Source: Ignavibacteria bacterium
GTDB lineage: Bacteria > Bacteroidota > Ignavibacteria > Kapaibacteriales > UBA4661
DNA length: 64,000 nt
Reading direction: 5' to 3'
Assembly (NCBI GenBank): GCA_014654705.1
Contig: JACVZY010000110.1
Location: 1 to 64,000 of the forward strand
Below are positions 45,352-54,142 of this stretch, one piece after another; positions within the stretch are counted from its first letter, which is position 1, and each line of letters starts with the position of its first letter. The notes beneath the pieces were generated by a model that saw nothing but the letters and a program-made list of their open reading frames with translations, was not told the origin of the DNA and ran no database searches. The translations under genes and the position numbers were made by a program.

Positions 45352-45388
45352 AAAAAACCGCCCGACGGTAAAATAAACCGCCGGACGG
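45352..45388 (-). terminator. Intrinsic terminator/attenuator directly before potB
   Basis: On the minus strand CCGTCCGGCGGT (45388-45377) pairs with ACCGTCGGGCGG (45369-45358) over 12 bp including two G-U pairs. The loop is TTATTTT and a run of six T (45357-45352) follows. The potB ATG is at 45342. There is no room for a promoter after it, so potBCA must be made by read-through from potD or the upstream spacer. Confidence 0.75.
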
Positions 45389-45482
45389 GAGTACAATTCA
45401 TGTTGGGCGCGGTTACTTTATGTGCCCAACGGATTGATGAAAACTTAGGAATTGTTCAAAAATAAGTGTGTAAATCTTCCGT

Positions 45483-45575
45483 GGTGGCACAGACATTCTT
45501 GTCTGTGTAGTCTCCTGAGCGCACGACGCTCAGAACATCGCTTCAAACCTCACAGACAAGAATGTCTGTGCCACC
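45483..45575. repeat. Nested palindromic element between potD and potB
   Basis: A 25-bp arm (45483-45507: GGTGGCACAGACATTC, then TTGTCTGTG) has a perfect inverted copy at 45551-45575. Each arm is itself a hairpin (CACAGAC/GTCTGTG with loop ATTCTT or its complement). In the centre CTGAGCG (45515-45521) pairs with CGCTCAG (45527-45533). Such three-hairpin layouts resemble REP/BIME or MITE elements. It fills the unusually long potD-potB gap (274 bases). A further 7-bp pair (GTTGGGC 45402-45408 with GCCCAAC 45424-45430) lies between it and potB. Confidence 0.85.
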
Positions 45576-45616
45576 GAAGCCCAGAAAAATTTGACTCCTT
45601 ATTTTTTGTCTAATCC

Positions 45617-46735
45617 TTACTGAACGCCGGATTTTACTTCGTTCCAGAGTTCGTTATATTTCTTGCGCTCTTTGACGTATTGCCAGAAATTCAAGCGTTC
45701 GTGGTAATAGGTCATGTTGTTGATATAGGTCAGTTCTTGCAGTTCCGGAGTCATAAACTGTTTTGCGCCTCCATGAGCAATGCTGTACGTCGTTACTTCT
45801 GCTACTTTTGCCATATTTTCGGGTTTGGAAATGAAATCCAAATACAGCATAGCAAGGTCTTTATTGGGCGAATTTTTGGTAATCATCAGACGGTCAATCC
45901 AGCCCGTAGCGCCTTCTTGAGGAATAACGGCTTTCAGATTCATACCTTGTTTGTTGAGCGTCGCCGGCGTGATGGGCCAACCCACAGCCGCAACCACTTC
46001 TTTGTTTTTGAAAAGATTATCCAGTTCGCCCGCCGTTGCCCAGAACTTACGGATTTGCGGCTTCAATTTCATCAATTTTTCTTTCACTTGCTTCAGTTGC
46101 TCGTCGTTCATGTTGTAGAGGGCAGCTTTGTCTGTTTTGTCGAAACCGAGAATTTGTCCCATGAGATAGATATTCGAGATGTCGTCCCAGACGCTGATTT
46201 TGCCTTTGTATTTTGCATCAAAAAAGAGGTTCCATGATTTAGGTTCTTCCTTAATTTCGTCGGCATTGTAAACCAAATAATCTGGTCCCCACGTAAACGG
46301 CATACCATAGACATCATTGCCACGCTTCACGTCGCTCATATTGCGCAGAAGTTCGGAAAGATTATTGAACTCTGAGATTTTTGTCGGGTCAATCGGTTGC
46401 ACCAAACCTGCGTCCACGATATAACTTGCCACATCGCACGACGGCGAAATAATATCGTAGCTCGCCCCGCCGCCGCCTTGCAGCTTGGAGACAAGCTCAT
46501 CGGACGAACCAAAATACGTGCCTTTCACTGTTACGCCGTATTTATCGGCAAATGCTTTGGTAAATTTTTCATCGGCATAGCCTTCCCAACAGAGAATGTT
46601 GAGGGTTGCACCTTTGTACTTGAGCGAATCGGGCTTATTGGCGACCTCGGCAGCATCGTTTTTTTTCTCTGAGCTGCACGCAAAGAGCACAAATGCCGGA
46701 ATTGCCAAGAGCGAGAAAAGGAAGTTTCTCCGCAT
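45617..46735 (-). CDS. potD: Spermidine/putrescine-binding lipoprotein PotD
   Basis: A 372-residue periplasmic binding lipoprotein: signal MRRNFLFSLLAIPAFVLFAC with the lipid-modified Cys20, followed by SSEKKNDAA. LNILCWEGYADEKFTKAF and YDIISPSCDVASYIV are conserved ligand-domain segments of PotD. VAAVGWPITPATLNK and TGWIDRLMITKNSPN match the second lobe. It captures polyamines and hands them to PotB/PotC. First structural gene after the Lrp-type regulator (47 bases). A palindromic element and a terminator separate it from potB, an arrangement that would give more binding protein than permease. Confidence 0.93.
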   Translation of the reverse strand: MRRNFLFSLLAIPAFVLFACSSEKKNDAAEVANKPDSLKYKGATLNILCWEGYADEKFTKAFADKYGVTVKGTYFGSSDELVSKLQGGGGASYDIISPSCDVASYIVDAGLVQPIDPTKISEFNNLSELLRNMSDVKRGNDVYGMPFTWGPDYLVYNADEIKEEPKSWNLFFDAKYKGKISVWDDISNIYLMGQILGFDKTDKAALYNMNDEQLKQVKEKLMKLKPQIRKFWATAGELDNLFKNKEVVAAVGWPITPATLNKQGMNLKAVIPQEGATGWIDRLMITKNSPNKDLAMLYLDFISKPENMAKVAEVTTYSIAHGGAKQFMTPELQELTYINNMTYYHERLNFWQYVKERKKYNELWNEVKSGVQ

Positions 46736-46782
46736 AGTATTTGATGGATTGGTTAAAAAAAAGGGATTACGGGATTTTCATT

Positions 46783-47277
46783 TTACTTTGCGTTTGGCTG
46801 GCGGACAAGCAGCGCGAGGTCTGGTTGTGCGAGTTTGAAGACCTTCAAATACATATCACTACTGGTGGTAAAAACGCCTTTCATCGCGTGAATTTGCCCC
46901 AGAAGCTCTGTCAAATGGTTGTTGTCACGGCACATCACATTGACCTCCAAACTATGTTCGCCACTTGTCATGGCTAGAAAACTGACTTCTTTCAACTTAG
47001 CAATCTTCATAGCAACGCCATTCACCTCCGCCACAGGGCGCACTGCTACACCTATGCGGGCGTACACGTGAAATCCAACCCGCTCCGGCTCGACGCGCCC
47101 GATAATCTGAATCACCTTGCTGTCAATAAGCCGCATCAGGCGATTCCGTACCGTCGAAACAGCAAGCCTCGTTTCGGTGGCAATGTCCGTAAAAGACTTT
47201 CGCCCGTCGTGCTGCAAGTGGCTCAAAAGCTGAATATCCAGCTCGTCAAGATGGTCGGAAGGGGTATCGGTAAGCAT
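46783..47277 (-). CDS. Lrp/AsnC-family transcriptional regulator
   Basis: The ATG at 47277 (MLTDTPSDHLDELD) gives 164 residues, the family norm; a longer frame would add a hydrophobic stretch that does not belong. The N-terminal HTH contains LDIQLLSHLQHDGRKSF and VSTVRNRLMRL. The C-terminal RAM/AsnC ligand domain runs from about 65 to the end (VGFHVYARIGVAV, LAMTSGEHSLEVNVMC). It is the first gene of the polyamine/GABA run and should control it in response to an amino acid, polyamine or GABA. Confidence 0.9.
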   Translation of the reverse strand: MLTDTPSDHLDELDIQLLSHLQHDGRKSFTDIATETRLAVSTVRNRLMRLIDSKVIQIIGRVEPERVGFHVYARIGVAVRPVAEVNGVAMKIAKLKEVSFLAMTSGEHSLEVNVMCRDNNHLTELLGQIHAMKGVFTTSSDMYLKVFKLAQPDLALLVRQPNAK

Positions 47278-47520
47278 ATCTTTCAGCAAGAACGCAGAAT
47301 ACAAAAGTGAGGAGAGAACAAATAACACAGAAACTAAAATTTGCAGATAACGAACGGATATCTGCATTTTTTTTCATAAAAAACGAAAATAGAAAAAATT
47401 CTTTTGAAGTCAAGGAAATATTACGCTTGAAGCGAAAATAATAGAAGACCATAGTTCTTTCGGTGGTTCGGAAAACAGATAAAACTCATGGTAACAACAA
47501 ACCGTACGGTATGCGAACAA

Positions 47521-47552
47521 AACGCCCGTCAATGTGTGCTTTGACGGGCGTT
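47521..47552 (-). terminator. Intrinsic terminator after the CotH gene
   Basis: AACGCCCGTCAA (47521-47532) and TTGACGGGCGTT (47541-47552) form a perfect 12-bp stem with an 8-base loop. On the minus strand TTTTGTT follows. It is 34 bases past the stop at 47586. The rest of the 308-base gap (47278-47585) should hold the lrp promoter; no consensus was found. Confidence 0.75.
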
Positions 47553-47585
47553 GTCATAAATAGCGATTGCTCGCAATCTGTCCGT

Positions 47586-50015
47586 TTAGTTCTTCACAAA
47601 TCGTTTCCCCACGCCGCCGCAGCGCAGGTAATACACGCCTTGCGGCAGATACTCTACGTTGATGGTGGTGGTGCTTTCGGCGTACACTTGCACAATTTGC
47701 TGCCCGTAAGCATTGTAGATTTCTATGGTCTTGCCCTTGACATTTCCGCCAAATTGCACGGTCAATAAACCAGAAGTCGGCACGGGATAGACGGACATAT
47801 CGTTTGTGCCGGAAGAAAGGTCACTGCTCACACTCGTGGATGTTAGCCCGTTATTGGCGCGAGGCGACGGCGTTTGAATCACAAAACCGCCCGTGCCGTT
47901 TGGCACTCGTGCGTAACTCATATTCGCAGTTTGCGCCGGAAAGGTAACTTGGTCAATGATGGTGGACGTGGAATCCGATAAAATCACCGATTCCCCGCTT
48001 GCCGAAAGTTTGAAACTTGCGTGCAAAGCACCTTCATTCGCCTCTTCGTCTGCCCAAATAATCAAATACCCGTTTGCCGGAATGGTCGTGCCTGTCGGAA
48101 TTTTCCATTTCAAAAGATTGGTCGGCGTGTCGGTCATGTAGAGACCGCTCAAATCCACCGTATATGTGTTGGTGTTGTACAACTCAATCCAATCCTCGAA
48201 ATCACCTGCTTCGTCGGTCGCACCGTTGGTATTGCTTGCCACAAGTTCATTCACCACCACCCCTTTTGCCGGAGATGTGGCGTTGGCAGCAGCACTCACC
48301 GTATAGACAAACACATCATGCTCTGCTCCGGCAGGCATATACGATGCGGACAACGCCGTATTATTTGCCACTGCCTCCACGTAGTAGCGCACAAACGTTC
48401 CTGCCGACATACCCGGAATGGTGCCGCCGTATACGCCGTCATTTGCAGCACCGTCGCTGTGTGCGCCGTCGTCGAACATCGTTGTTACCGAAAAATTACC
48501 CACAACGCCCGAGGCATAGTACAAATTTACTTTGTTAATGCCGCTTGCGGAACTCACCTTTGCTCGCACCGTTACGGCTTCGTTGGGCGTTGGAGCGGTA
48601 TATTCTTTTCCGGCGCTGTTGGAATACGGCGCAGAGGCAATCGTCGGTGCGGTTTGCGCCACTTCTGCGTTCGAGAGTAAAAATGCCCTGCGTGATGCAA
48701 CGAACGTTTTCAATGCCGGAACACCGCTTGTATATTGGGCTGTGGGATAGAGTTTTTTCGTATCCGATGCCACTTCTGGCGCAATGAGCGTATTCAGTTC
48801 GTCAATAATGGCGTTGGCATTGGCTTCGGTGAAGGTTTCTTGCAAAATTGTCCGATAATGCGCCAAATAACGCTGGCGATATTCGGGAATACTGAGAAGT
48901 TTTTGCAATAACGGGTAATTCGTGTTGGTGGCATTTTTGAAGGGAGTCCAAGCGGTGCTTGTGGCAGCGGCAGATTGGAACGAAGAATTGCCGTCGTACT
49001 CAATCGGCATGGTACGCCCGGTTTCCGGTTCGTAATAAACGTAATAGTCCATTTTGCCCTTCATCACGTAGCTGTCGTCGTCGGTAAAGATATTTTCCAC
49101 CGCCAAAAACCATAATGCTTTGTCAACGTCAATCGTCGTTTTCAGAGTGCTCATCGTCGCGGCGGTGGCGGTGCTGAGAGCCTGACAAGCAGTTATCAGC
49201 TTTTGCCACGAACCCGTAATATCGCTGGACTTGAGGTCGTAATAACGCTGATAGACTGCCGAATCAGTGCCGAGATAATTCATTCCAGCCGTGCCGTCGC
49301 CCCAACCGCCCGGCATGGGCGTTGTGCCCGGAGTGCCGCCTGTGGGTGGTCGAACGGTATTGGTTAGCGACTCCACCGTTGCACGGAAACGTGCGCCGTC
49401 GTTGCTCATGAACCATTCTTTGAGAAACGTTTTGTCAACGGCTTGGACATTACTATAAATGCCCCAGTCTTCGTTATTGATGTACAACCGCACATAATTC
49501 GCTTTGGCAATGGGTGTGTGGCGGCTTGCCATGCGATTGTACAAGACCTCACGCATAAAAGTCGGGTCCTGGTGGGCGTTATTGAATTTGAGATTTTTAT
49601 AGCCCATAAACGTCTGGTCAGCATTGACAAAATCGGTCTCGATGGCAAAAGATTTTTTTTGTGATGTTCCTGTCCCGGTATAGGATGTATTGCCGCGAAA
49701 GCGAACACCTACGCCGGGGTAAGATGCTCCTTCAGCCGTCATATTTGCATGAATGTTTCCTTCAGTGGCGTAGTTCGCTGTCAAAAGCGACCAATAATTC
49801 GGCTGCGTAAAATTGAGATACACCTTGCGGATTGTCGCCCGCTCGTATAAGCCAGTTGGCGCTTTTCCACCGGAATAGAGAGTTGTACCGTCGGACGAAT
49901 AATACATCTCGGCAGGAACTTTTTGACTTTGTGCTGAAGCAGGAATCAATGCACACTGTAAAAAAAACAGCACAAACGATAGCATTGATGCGGCAATGAG
50001 CTTGAACGTATTCAT
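47586..50015 (-). CDS. Secreted CotH-kinase protein with lamin-tail and T9SS sorting domains
   Basis: An 809-residue exported protein. The signal peptide has the core LIAASMLSFVLFFLQC and ends near PASAQSQ. A CotH kinase domain spans about 45-440: GVRFRGNTSY, KKSFAIETDF, DNxEDWGIY-like INNEDWGIYSNVQ, FTDDDSYVMKG and IEYDGNSSF, the last two carrying conserved acidic residues. Residues about 600-700 form a lamin-tail domain (VVNELVASN, DWIELYN, TIPANGYLIIWAD). The last 75 residues are a T9SS type A domain (MSVYPVPTSGLLTVQFGG to VGKRFVKN). CotH domains are protein kinases of spore coats; surface versions in Bacteroidota are uncharacterised. Single gene with its own terminator. Confidence 0.9.
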   Translation of the reverse strand: MNTFKLIAASMLSFVLFFLQCALIPASAQSQKVPAEMYYSSDGTTLYSGGKAPTGLYERATIRKVYLNFTQPNYWSLLTANYATEGNIHANMTAEGASYPGVGVRFRGNTSYTGTGTSQKKSFAIETDFVNADQTFMGYKNLKFNNAHQDPTFMREVLYNRMASRHTPIAKANYVRLYINNEDWGIYSNVQAVDKTFLKEWFMSNDGARFRATVESLTNTVRPPTGGTPGTTPMPGGWGDGTAGMNYLGTDSAVYQRYYDLKSSDITGSWQKLITACQALSTATAATMSTLKTTIDVDKALWFLAVENIFTDDDSYVMKGKMDYYVYYEPETGRTMPIEYDGNSSFQSAAATSTAWTPFKNATNTNYPLLQKLLSIPEYRQRYLAHYRTILQETFTEANANAIIDELNTLIAPEVASDTKKLYPTAQYTSGVPALKTFVASRRAFLLSNAEVAQTAPTIASAPYSNSAGKEYTAPTPNEAVTVRAKVSSASGINKVNLYYASGVVGNFSVTTMFDDGAHSDGAANDGVYGGTIPGMSAGTFVRYYVEAVANNTALSASYMPAGAEHDVFVYTVSAAANATSPAKGVVVNELVASNTNGATDEAGDFEDWIELYNTNTYTVDLSGLYMTDTPTNLLKWKIPTGTTIPANGYLIIWADEEANEGALHASFKLSASGESVILSDSTSTIIDQVTFPAQTANMSYARVPNGTGGFVIQTPSPRANNGLTSTSVSSDLSSGTNDMSVYPVPTSGLLTVQFGGNVKGKTIEIYNAYGQQIVQVYAESTTTINVEYLPQGVYYLRCGGVGKRFVKN

Positions 50016-50505
50016 AACTACCCTAAAAAATGAATCAGTGAAAAAATGGTAATCGCTATGGTAAAACCATTGTGTACACAGGAACGTGTATGCAAAAGAT
50101 ATGTAGAGCGCCGCATTGGTTACAAACTGGAGCTACAAATACACGCACCATTTTGGGGAGAGCATATTTGTCGCGGTTTTCATTGGCGCAAGCATCGGTA
50201 ACACTGCAATCTTCTACATTTGCACCAAATTTATGTAGCTTTGCGGCATGAAATACCGCAGCAACGAGATATACGTTCCACCGGACGAATTACCGATAAA
50301 CAGCTATTCGCCTTCAAAAAACGCATCGTTGAAATGCTATTGGAACGGCAATATGAATTTTCGATGTTTTCAAAGAGCTTTCACCCCAGATTGAACCTTG
50401 CCTAACGATTGAACGCCGCAACACCAAAAACACTGGCAAATGAATATTCCACTTGCTATCTTTGTCAAATGTGCTCACCACTTTTTCCACCAACGTTCAT
50501 TTGCT
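50016..50505. other. Divergent intergenic region with possible short gene remnants
   Basis: A 490-base gap between the CotH gene (minus) and a lipoprotein gene (plus). TAGCTTTGC (50236-50244), a good -7 element, stands 5 bases before an ATG (50250) that opens a 48-codon frame starting MKYRSNEIYVPPDEL. An overlapping frame (50220-50405) ends with DKQLFAFKKRIVEMLLERQ, which looks more protein-like, so a frameshifted remnant is possible. Neither is called as a gene. Confidence 0.3.
50457..50464 (+). promoter_or_regulatory. Candidate -7 promoter element for the lipoprotein gene
   Basis: TATCTTTG matches TAnnTTTG and is followed by T. It lies 42 bases upstream of the ATG at 50506. A -33 TTTG is not evident. 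Confidence 0.35.
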
Positions 50506-51645
50506 ATGACTTCTCAAGGCACACATCGGTTCGCGCATTACAGCAGTCGCTTTCCTGCGCATTGGCTGCGCTTCAGCTTACTTCTCTGCTTTTGTATTGG
50601 CACTTTTGCACTGACAGCCTGCCCCCAGCAACAACCACCCCAGATGACCAAATGCACGACCGAACCACAAAAGGTTACGCTTGGTCTGAACGCCATCCAT
50701 CAAGCGATTGGTCTTGAGAATATACGCCGCTTGGCACTGGCAAATCAACCGAACTCGTCGGGCGCACTTTCGCGTAATATCCCTGCATATTTCAACGTGC
50801 GCTTTCAGATGAGTATTTCTACGCTCACCTTATACGCCATACTTGCGCAAAACACTCTGGAACTGGAAAAAGCAGTTAAAACGATGGAATACTCTTTCTC
50901 CTATCAAACGCCTGACGGTGGTTTTCAGATTATCGTTCCTGCTTCCCTTGCAAATATGCCACCTGCCAGCGAAACAGACTTAGCAAGCGGAACCGCATTT
51001 TTCCTCTCGTCGGTGGGGATTGGGCTTGCCTCAATGCAAGAATCGTCATGGTTTCTCACATCCGCTGAAGCCCGCCCCTACCGTGAGCGCATCGAACGAT
51101 TGAAGCCACAATTTGATGCTGCCCTGCGGTATTTGATGAGCAAGAGCGAGTTACTCCAACGCGGCGACGCCGAAGCTCCCAATAGACTTTTTTTCGACGC
51201 ACTTGCCCTCCAAACGTTGGGAGCGTATCTGAGCAATGCACAAGCACAGGCTCTTGCTGAGACGTTTACTCGGAGTGCGATGGCATTACAACAAGAAGCG
51301 GGTTACTTCAAAGAAGGTACCGGCTACGATTCCAGTTATCAAGGAGTGGGGTTGTCGGTGGGGATGAATTTGTTTTTGGTGCTGCCCGCCCAAAGCAGCC
51401 TCCGCTCTCAACTTTGGTCGGTTCTCTCTTGCGGTATGAGTTGGCAGCGTTCACGTGTGTCGGCAGGAGGCGAAATTTCTACACAAGGAAATGCTCGTGT
51501 TTATGCCGGTGGCGAAAAGTTTTTGGGTGAAGAAAAAGTCATTGCGTGGAAGGACACAATGTTTGCATTTTGGTATTTTTTTCACCTCACTCAAAATGCT
51601 GATTACAAAGCACTTGGCGATGCAGTGCTGAATTTCTATAACTGA
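50506..51645 (+). CDS. Predicted lipoprotein, helical, function unknown
   Basis: The ATG at 50506 (MTSQGTHRFAH) gives 379 residues; an earlier ATG at 50440 only adds a non-signal N-terminus. The signal core LRFSLLLCFCIGTFALTAC ends at lipobox Cys39, followed by PQQQPP. The mature part is helix-rich and aromatic (YQTPDGGFQIIVPAS, GYFKEGTGYDSSYQGVG, WKDTMFAFWYFFHL). The spacing of helices with Gly/Asp/Tyr turns suggests an alpha/alpha-toroid fold of the kind found in polysaccharide lyases and hydrolases, but no catalytic motif was recognised. It is convergent with the monooxygenase gene. Confidence 0.75.
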   Translation: MTSQGTHRFAHYSSRFPAHWLRFSLLLCFCIGTFALTACPQQQPPQMTKCTTEPQKVTLGLNAIHQAIGLENIRRLALANQPNSSGALSRNIPAYFNVRFQMSISTLTLYAILAQNTLELEKAVKTMEYSFSYQTPDGGFQIIVPASLANMPPASETDLASGTAFFLSSVGIGLASMQESSWFLTSAEARPYRERIERLKPQFDAALRYLMSKSELLQRGDAEAPNRLFFDALALQTLGAYLSNAQAQALAETFTRSAMALQQEAGYFKEGTGYDSSYQGVGLSVGMNLFLVLPAQSSLRSQLWSVLSCGMSWQRSRVSAGGEISTQGNARVYAGGEKFLGEEKVIAWKDTMFAFWYFFHLTQNADYKALGDAVLNFYN

Positions 51646-51675
51646 TAATACTTTGTAAGAATCCATCGTACACTT

Positions 51676-53154
51676 TCACGTTGTTGAAGATAAAACCCTT
51701 ATCGTATAATCCGCCGGATGCAACACACGAACAGCGTTACGAAAATGCTTATTGAGCTGCGGGTAAATGGTCGTATTTTTCCCTTGTGCGTTGTGATACC
51801 AGCTTTTGCAGCCCGACGACCACACCGTGCCATGAAACATCGTCTGCAAACGCTGATTGTATGCGCTCTGTACGTCGGCACGAAGGTCGAGAAACGCCGT
51901 TGGCACTTGGGTTTCGAGTAAGCGAATGTACTCCGCCACATAGCCCATTTGCGATTCCATTGTGTCCAGCACCGAATTATGACCGCCGCCGGTGTTCGGT
52001 CCCAGCACCAGCGCGAGGTTCGGGAATCCTGAGACAGTCGTGCCCAAATACGCTTCCGCGCCATTGTGCTTCCATTCGTCCATCAAATTTCGCCCTTGCA
52101 AACCCGTGATTTCGATTCCCCAATCAATATCCGCCGCGATGAAGCCGGTTGCGAGAACAATCACATCAAAAATCTGCTCTGTGCCGCCCTCGCATCGAAG
52201 ACCGTTTTCGGTGAACTCCTGAATGGGTGCGGTCTCCAAGCGGACGTGCGGAAGATTGAACGTTGGGTAAAAATCGTCGGACACCAGAACACGCTTGCAA
52301 CCCAGTTCATATGCGGGCGTGAATGCACGGCGCAAAGCGGGGTCTTTGATGTGCCTCTTCAGATGCCATTGGGCAAAAAGCTCAGGAATGAGTCGCAGCC
52401 TTGTGTCGTGGACAAACGTATAGCCGCTGAGTTCATTTGCCCAGAAAATGCGCTTCCGCACAAAACGCTGCAATGCCGGAAAGCGCCGAAAGAGATTCTT
52501 GCGAAAGGCGGATACTGCCTTGTCGAATCGGGGAACAATCCACGCAGGCGTGCGCTGGAAGACGCTTAATTGCTTGACTACCGGAGCCACTGCCGGGACA
52601 ATCTGAATGGCACTTGCACCAGTGCCAATCACCGCTACACGTTTTCCCCGAAGGTCAATATCGGTGCGCCATTCAGCCGAATGAACAATCTCTCCTCGAA
52701 AACGCTCCATGCCTGCGAAGTGAGGCGTATTCGGACGATTGAGCAGTCCCATTGCCAGAAGGAGCATTCGCACTCGCGTTTCGCGCCCGTGATGGTCTCG
52801 CAGAAGCCAAACAGCCTCTTTCTCAAGGAAATGTGCGGCTGTAACCGTTGTATTCAACCGGATATGCGGCGCAAGGTGATTCTTTGCAATGACATTTTTC
52901 ATGTACTGCCAGATTTCGGGCTGCGTGGAGAATGTGTGCGACCATGCGGGATTGGGCTGGGACTCAATCGAATAGAGATTGGATTGCACGTCGCAGGCAC
53001 AGCCCGGATAGACGTTATCACGCCATGTGCCCCCGATTTCGGACGCACGCTCGAACATCACGAAGGAATTTTTGCCAAGCGCTTGCAGCTTCAAAGCAGC
53101 AATTAAACCGCCAAAGCCAGTTCCGACAATGCCAAATTCGTAGTCTGCCGTCAT
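51676..53154 (-). CDS. Flavin monooxygenase (Baeyer-Villiger type)
   Basis: A 492-residue FAD/NADPH monooxygenase. GTGFGG (11-16) is the FAD-binding Rossmann motif and GGTWRDNVYPGCACD follows. FRGEIVHSAEW (152-162) fits the Baeyer-Villiger fingerprint F-x-G-x3-H-x3-W. GTGASA (177-182) is the NADPH-binding motif. FQRTPAWIVPR and a final LATGFIAADI-like strand are also typical. It should insert oxygen into ketones or cyclic ketones. It overlaps the SDR gene by four bases (ATGA), so the two are translated together and may oxidise an alcohol to a ketone, then to an ester. Confidence 0.92.
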   Translation of the reverse strand: MTADYEFGIVGTGFGGLIAALKLQALGKNSFVMFERASEIGGTWRDNVYPGCACDVQSNLYSIESQPNPAWSHTFSTQPEIWQYMKNVIAKNHLAPHIRLNTTVTAAHFLEKEAVWLLRDHHGRETRVRMLLLAMGLLNRPNTPHFAGMERFRGEIVHSAEWRTDIDLRGKRVAVIGTGASAIQIVPAVAPVVKQLSVFQRTPAWIVPRFDKAVSAFRKNLFRRFPALQRFVRKRIFWANELSGYTFVHDTRLRLIPELFAQWHLKRHIKDPALRRAFTPAYELGCKRVLVSDDFYPTFNLPHVRLETAPIQEFTENGLRCEGGTEQIFDVIVLATGFIAADIDWGIEITGLQGRNLMDEWKHNGAEAYLGTTVSGFPNLALVLGPNTGGGHNSVLDTMESQMGYVAEYIRLLETQVPTAFLDLRADVQSAYNQRLQTMFHGTVWSSGCKSWYHNAQGKNTTIYPQLNKHFRNAVRVLHPADYTIRVLSSTT

Positions 53155-54017
53155 TGATGTAGTCTTTTTCGTTGCTGGTAGGGATTTTCAAAAAAACGAT
53201 TCATCACAAACGCAATGATGCTTGTATAGCGCACAGGAAAGAGCCTTGCGAGCGCATCAAAACCCCACGCATCAGCACCAATCAGCAAGCGACGCTTCCG
53301 CTTTTCTACCGCGCGGACGATTTGCCCAGCAGCACTGGCGGCGGTGGTGAAAGCATTACGCGTAAATTCTTCGTGTGACGCGCTCACCATTTGTTCGGTG
53401 AAAAGCTCTCCGCTCCGGCGGGCGTTATTCGTCACATTTGTTTTGATGCCACCCGGATGGACACACGTGGTTTCGATATTGGTGGTCAGAAGTTCCATTC
53501 TGAGCGCTTCAGTGAAGCCGCGCACGGCAAACTTTGATGTGCAATACGCCAAATGCTGCGCCATCCCCGCAAGCCCGAACACGCTAGAAATGTTCACGAT
53601 ATGCCCGTCATTTTGTGCGAGCATAGACGGCAGAAACGCCCTCGTCATGCGGATTACGCCCATTTGGTTTATGCTCAAGAGCCACTCCGTATCCTCAAGC
53701 GTCATGTCCCACCAGTGCCCACCCAAGAGCGCGACACCAGCGTTGTTCACCAAAATCAGCCGTCCACCATTCATTGTGGGAAGAATTTTTTGTGCAAAGG
53801 CTTCGATTTCATCAGGCTTAGAAACATCCACTACGTGCGTTTCCAGAGACAGACCGTGCGTGGCAGCAAGCGTGGCGGTTTCTTGCAATGCCGTTGGATT
53901 GATGTCCGTTGCAATCACCCGCGCGCCCCTAGCGGCAGCTTGCAATGCTAGTTCCCTGCCAATGCCTGAGGCAGCGCCGGTGATGATGGTTGTGGAATTG
54001 TAGAACCGTGAGGGCAT
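53151..54017 (-). CDS. Short-chain dehydrogenase/reductase
   Basis: A 288-residue classical SDR. TGAASGIG (13-20) binds the cofactor; the acidic ATDIN (36-40) after the second strand suggests NAD preference. NNAG (91-94), the serine pair of VNISSV (142-145) and Tyr158-x3-Lys162 in AYCTSKFA form the active site. The C-terminal extension (KRKRRLLIGADAWGFDALARLFP) is common in SDRs partnered with flavin monooxygenases. First gene of a two-gene operon; its stop overlaps the monooxygenase start. Confidence 0.92.
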   Translation of the reverse strand: MPSRFYNSTTIITGAASGIGRELALQAAARGARVIATDINPTALQETATLAATHGLSLETHVVDVSKPDEIEAFAQKILPTMNGGRLILVNNAGVALLGGHWWDMTLEDTEWLLSINQMGVIRMTRAFLPSMLAQNDGHIVNISSVFGLAGMAQHLAYCTSKFAVRGFTEALRMELLTTNIETTCVHPGGIKTNVTNNARRSGELFTEQMVSASHEEFTRNAFTTAASAAGQIVRAVEKRKRRLLIGADAWGFDALARLFPVRYTSIIAFVMNRFFENPYQQRKRLHQ

Positions 54018-54076
54018 TACCGTGAGGACATTATTAGGGGAAATATTGTGGTTATTGCTTACGGTGCTTCTTTACA

Positions 54077-54114
54077 AAAAAGCCCGAATCCTTACAACAA
54101 GATTCAGGCTTTTT
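54077..54114 (-). terminator. Intrinsic terminator after kgd
   Basis: AAAAAGCCCGAATC (54077-54090) faces GATTCAGGCTTTTT (54101-54114). The single imperfect pair is a G-U on the minus-strand RNA, so it works best in that direction. A T-run follows on the minus strand. It is 28 bases past the kgd stop; read from the plus strand it would also give a U-rich tail. Confidence 0.75.
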
Positions 54115-54142
54115 ATTCAAAATGTGTGCAGGCTATTTGTGC

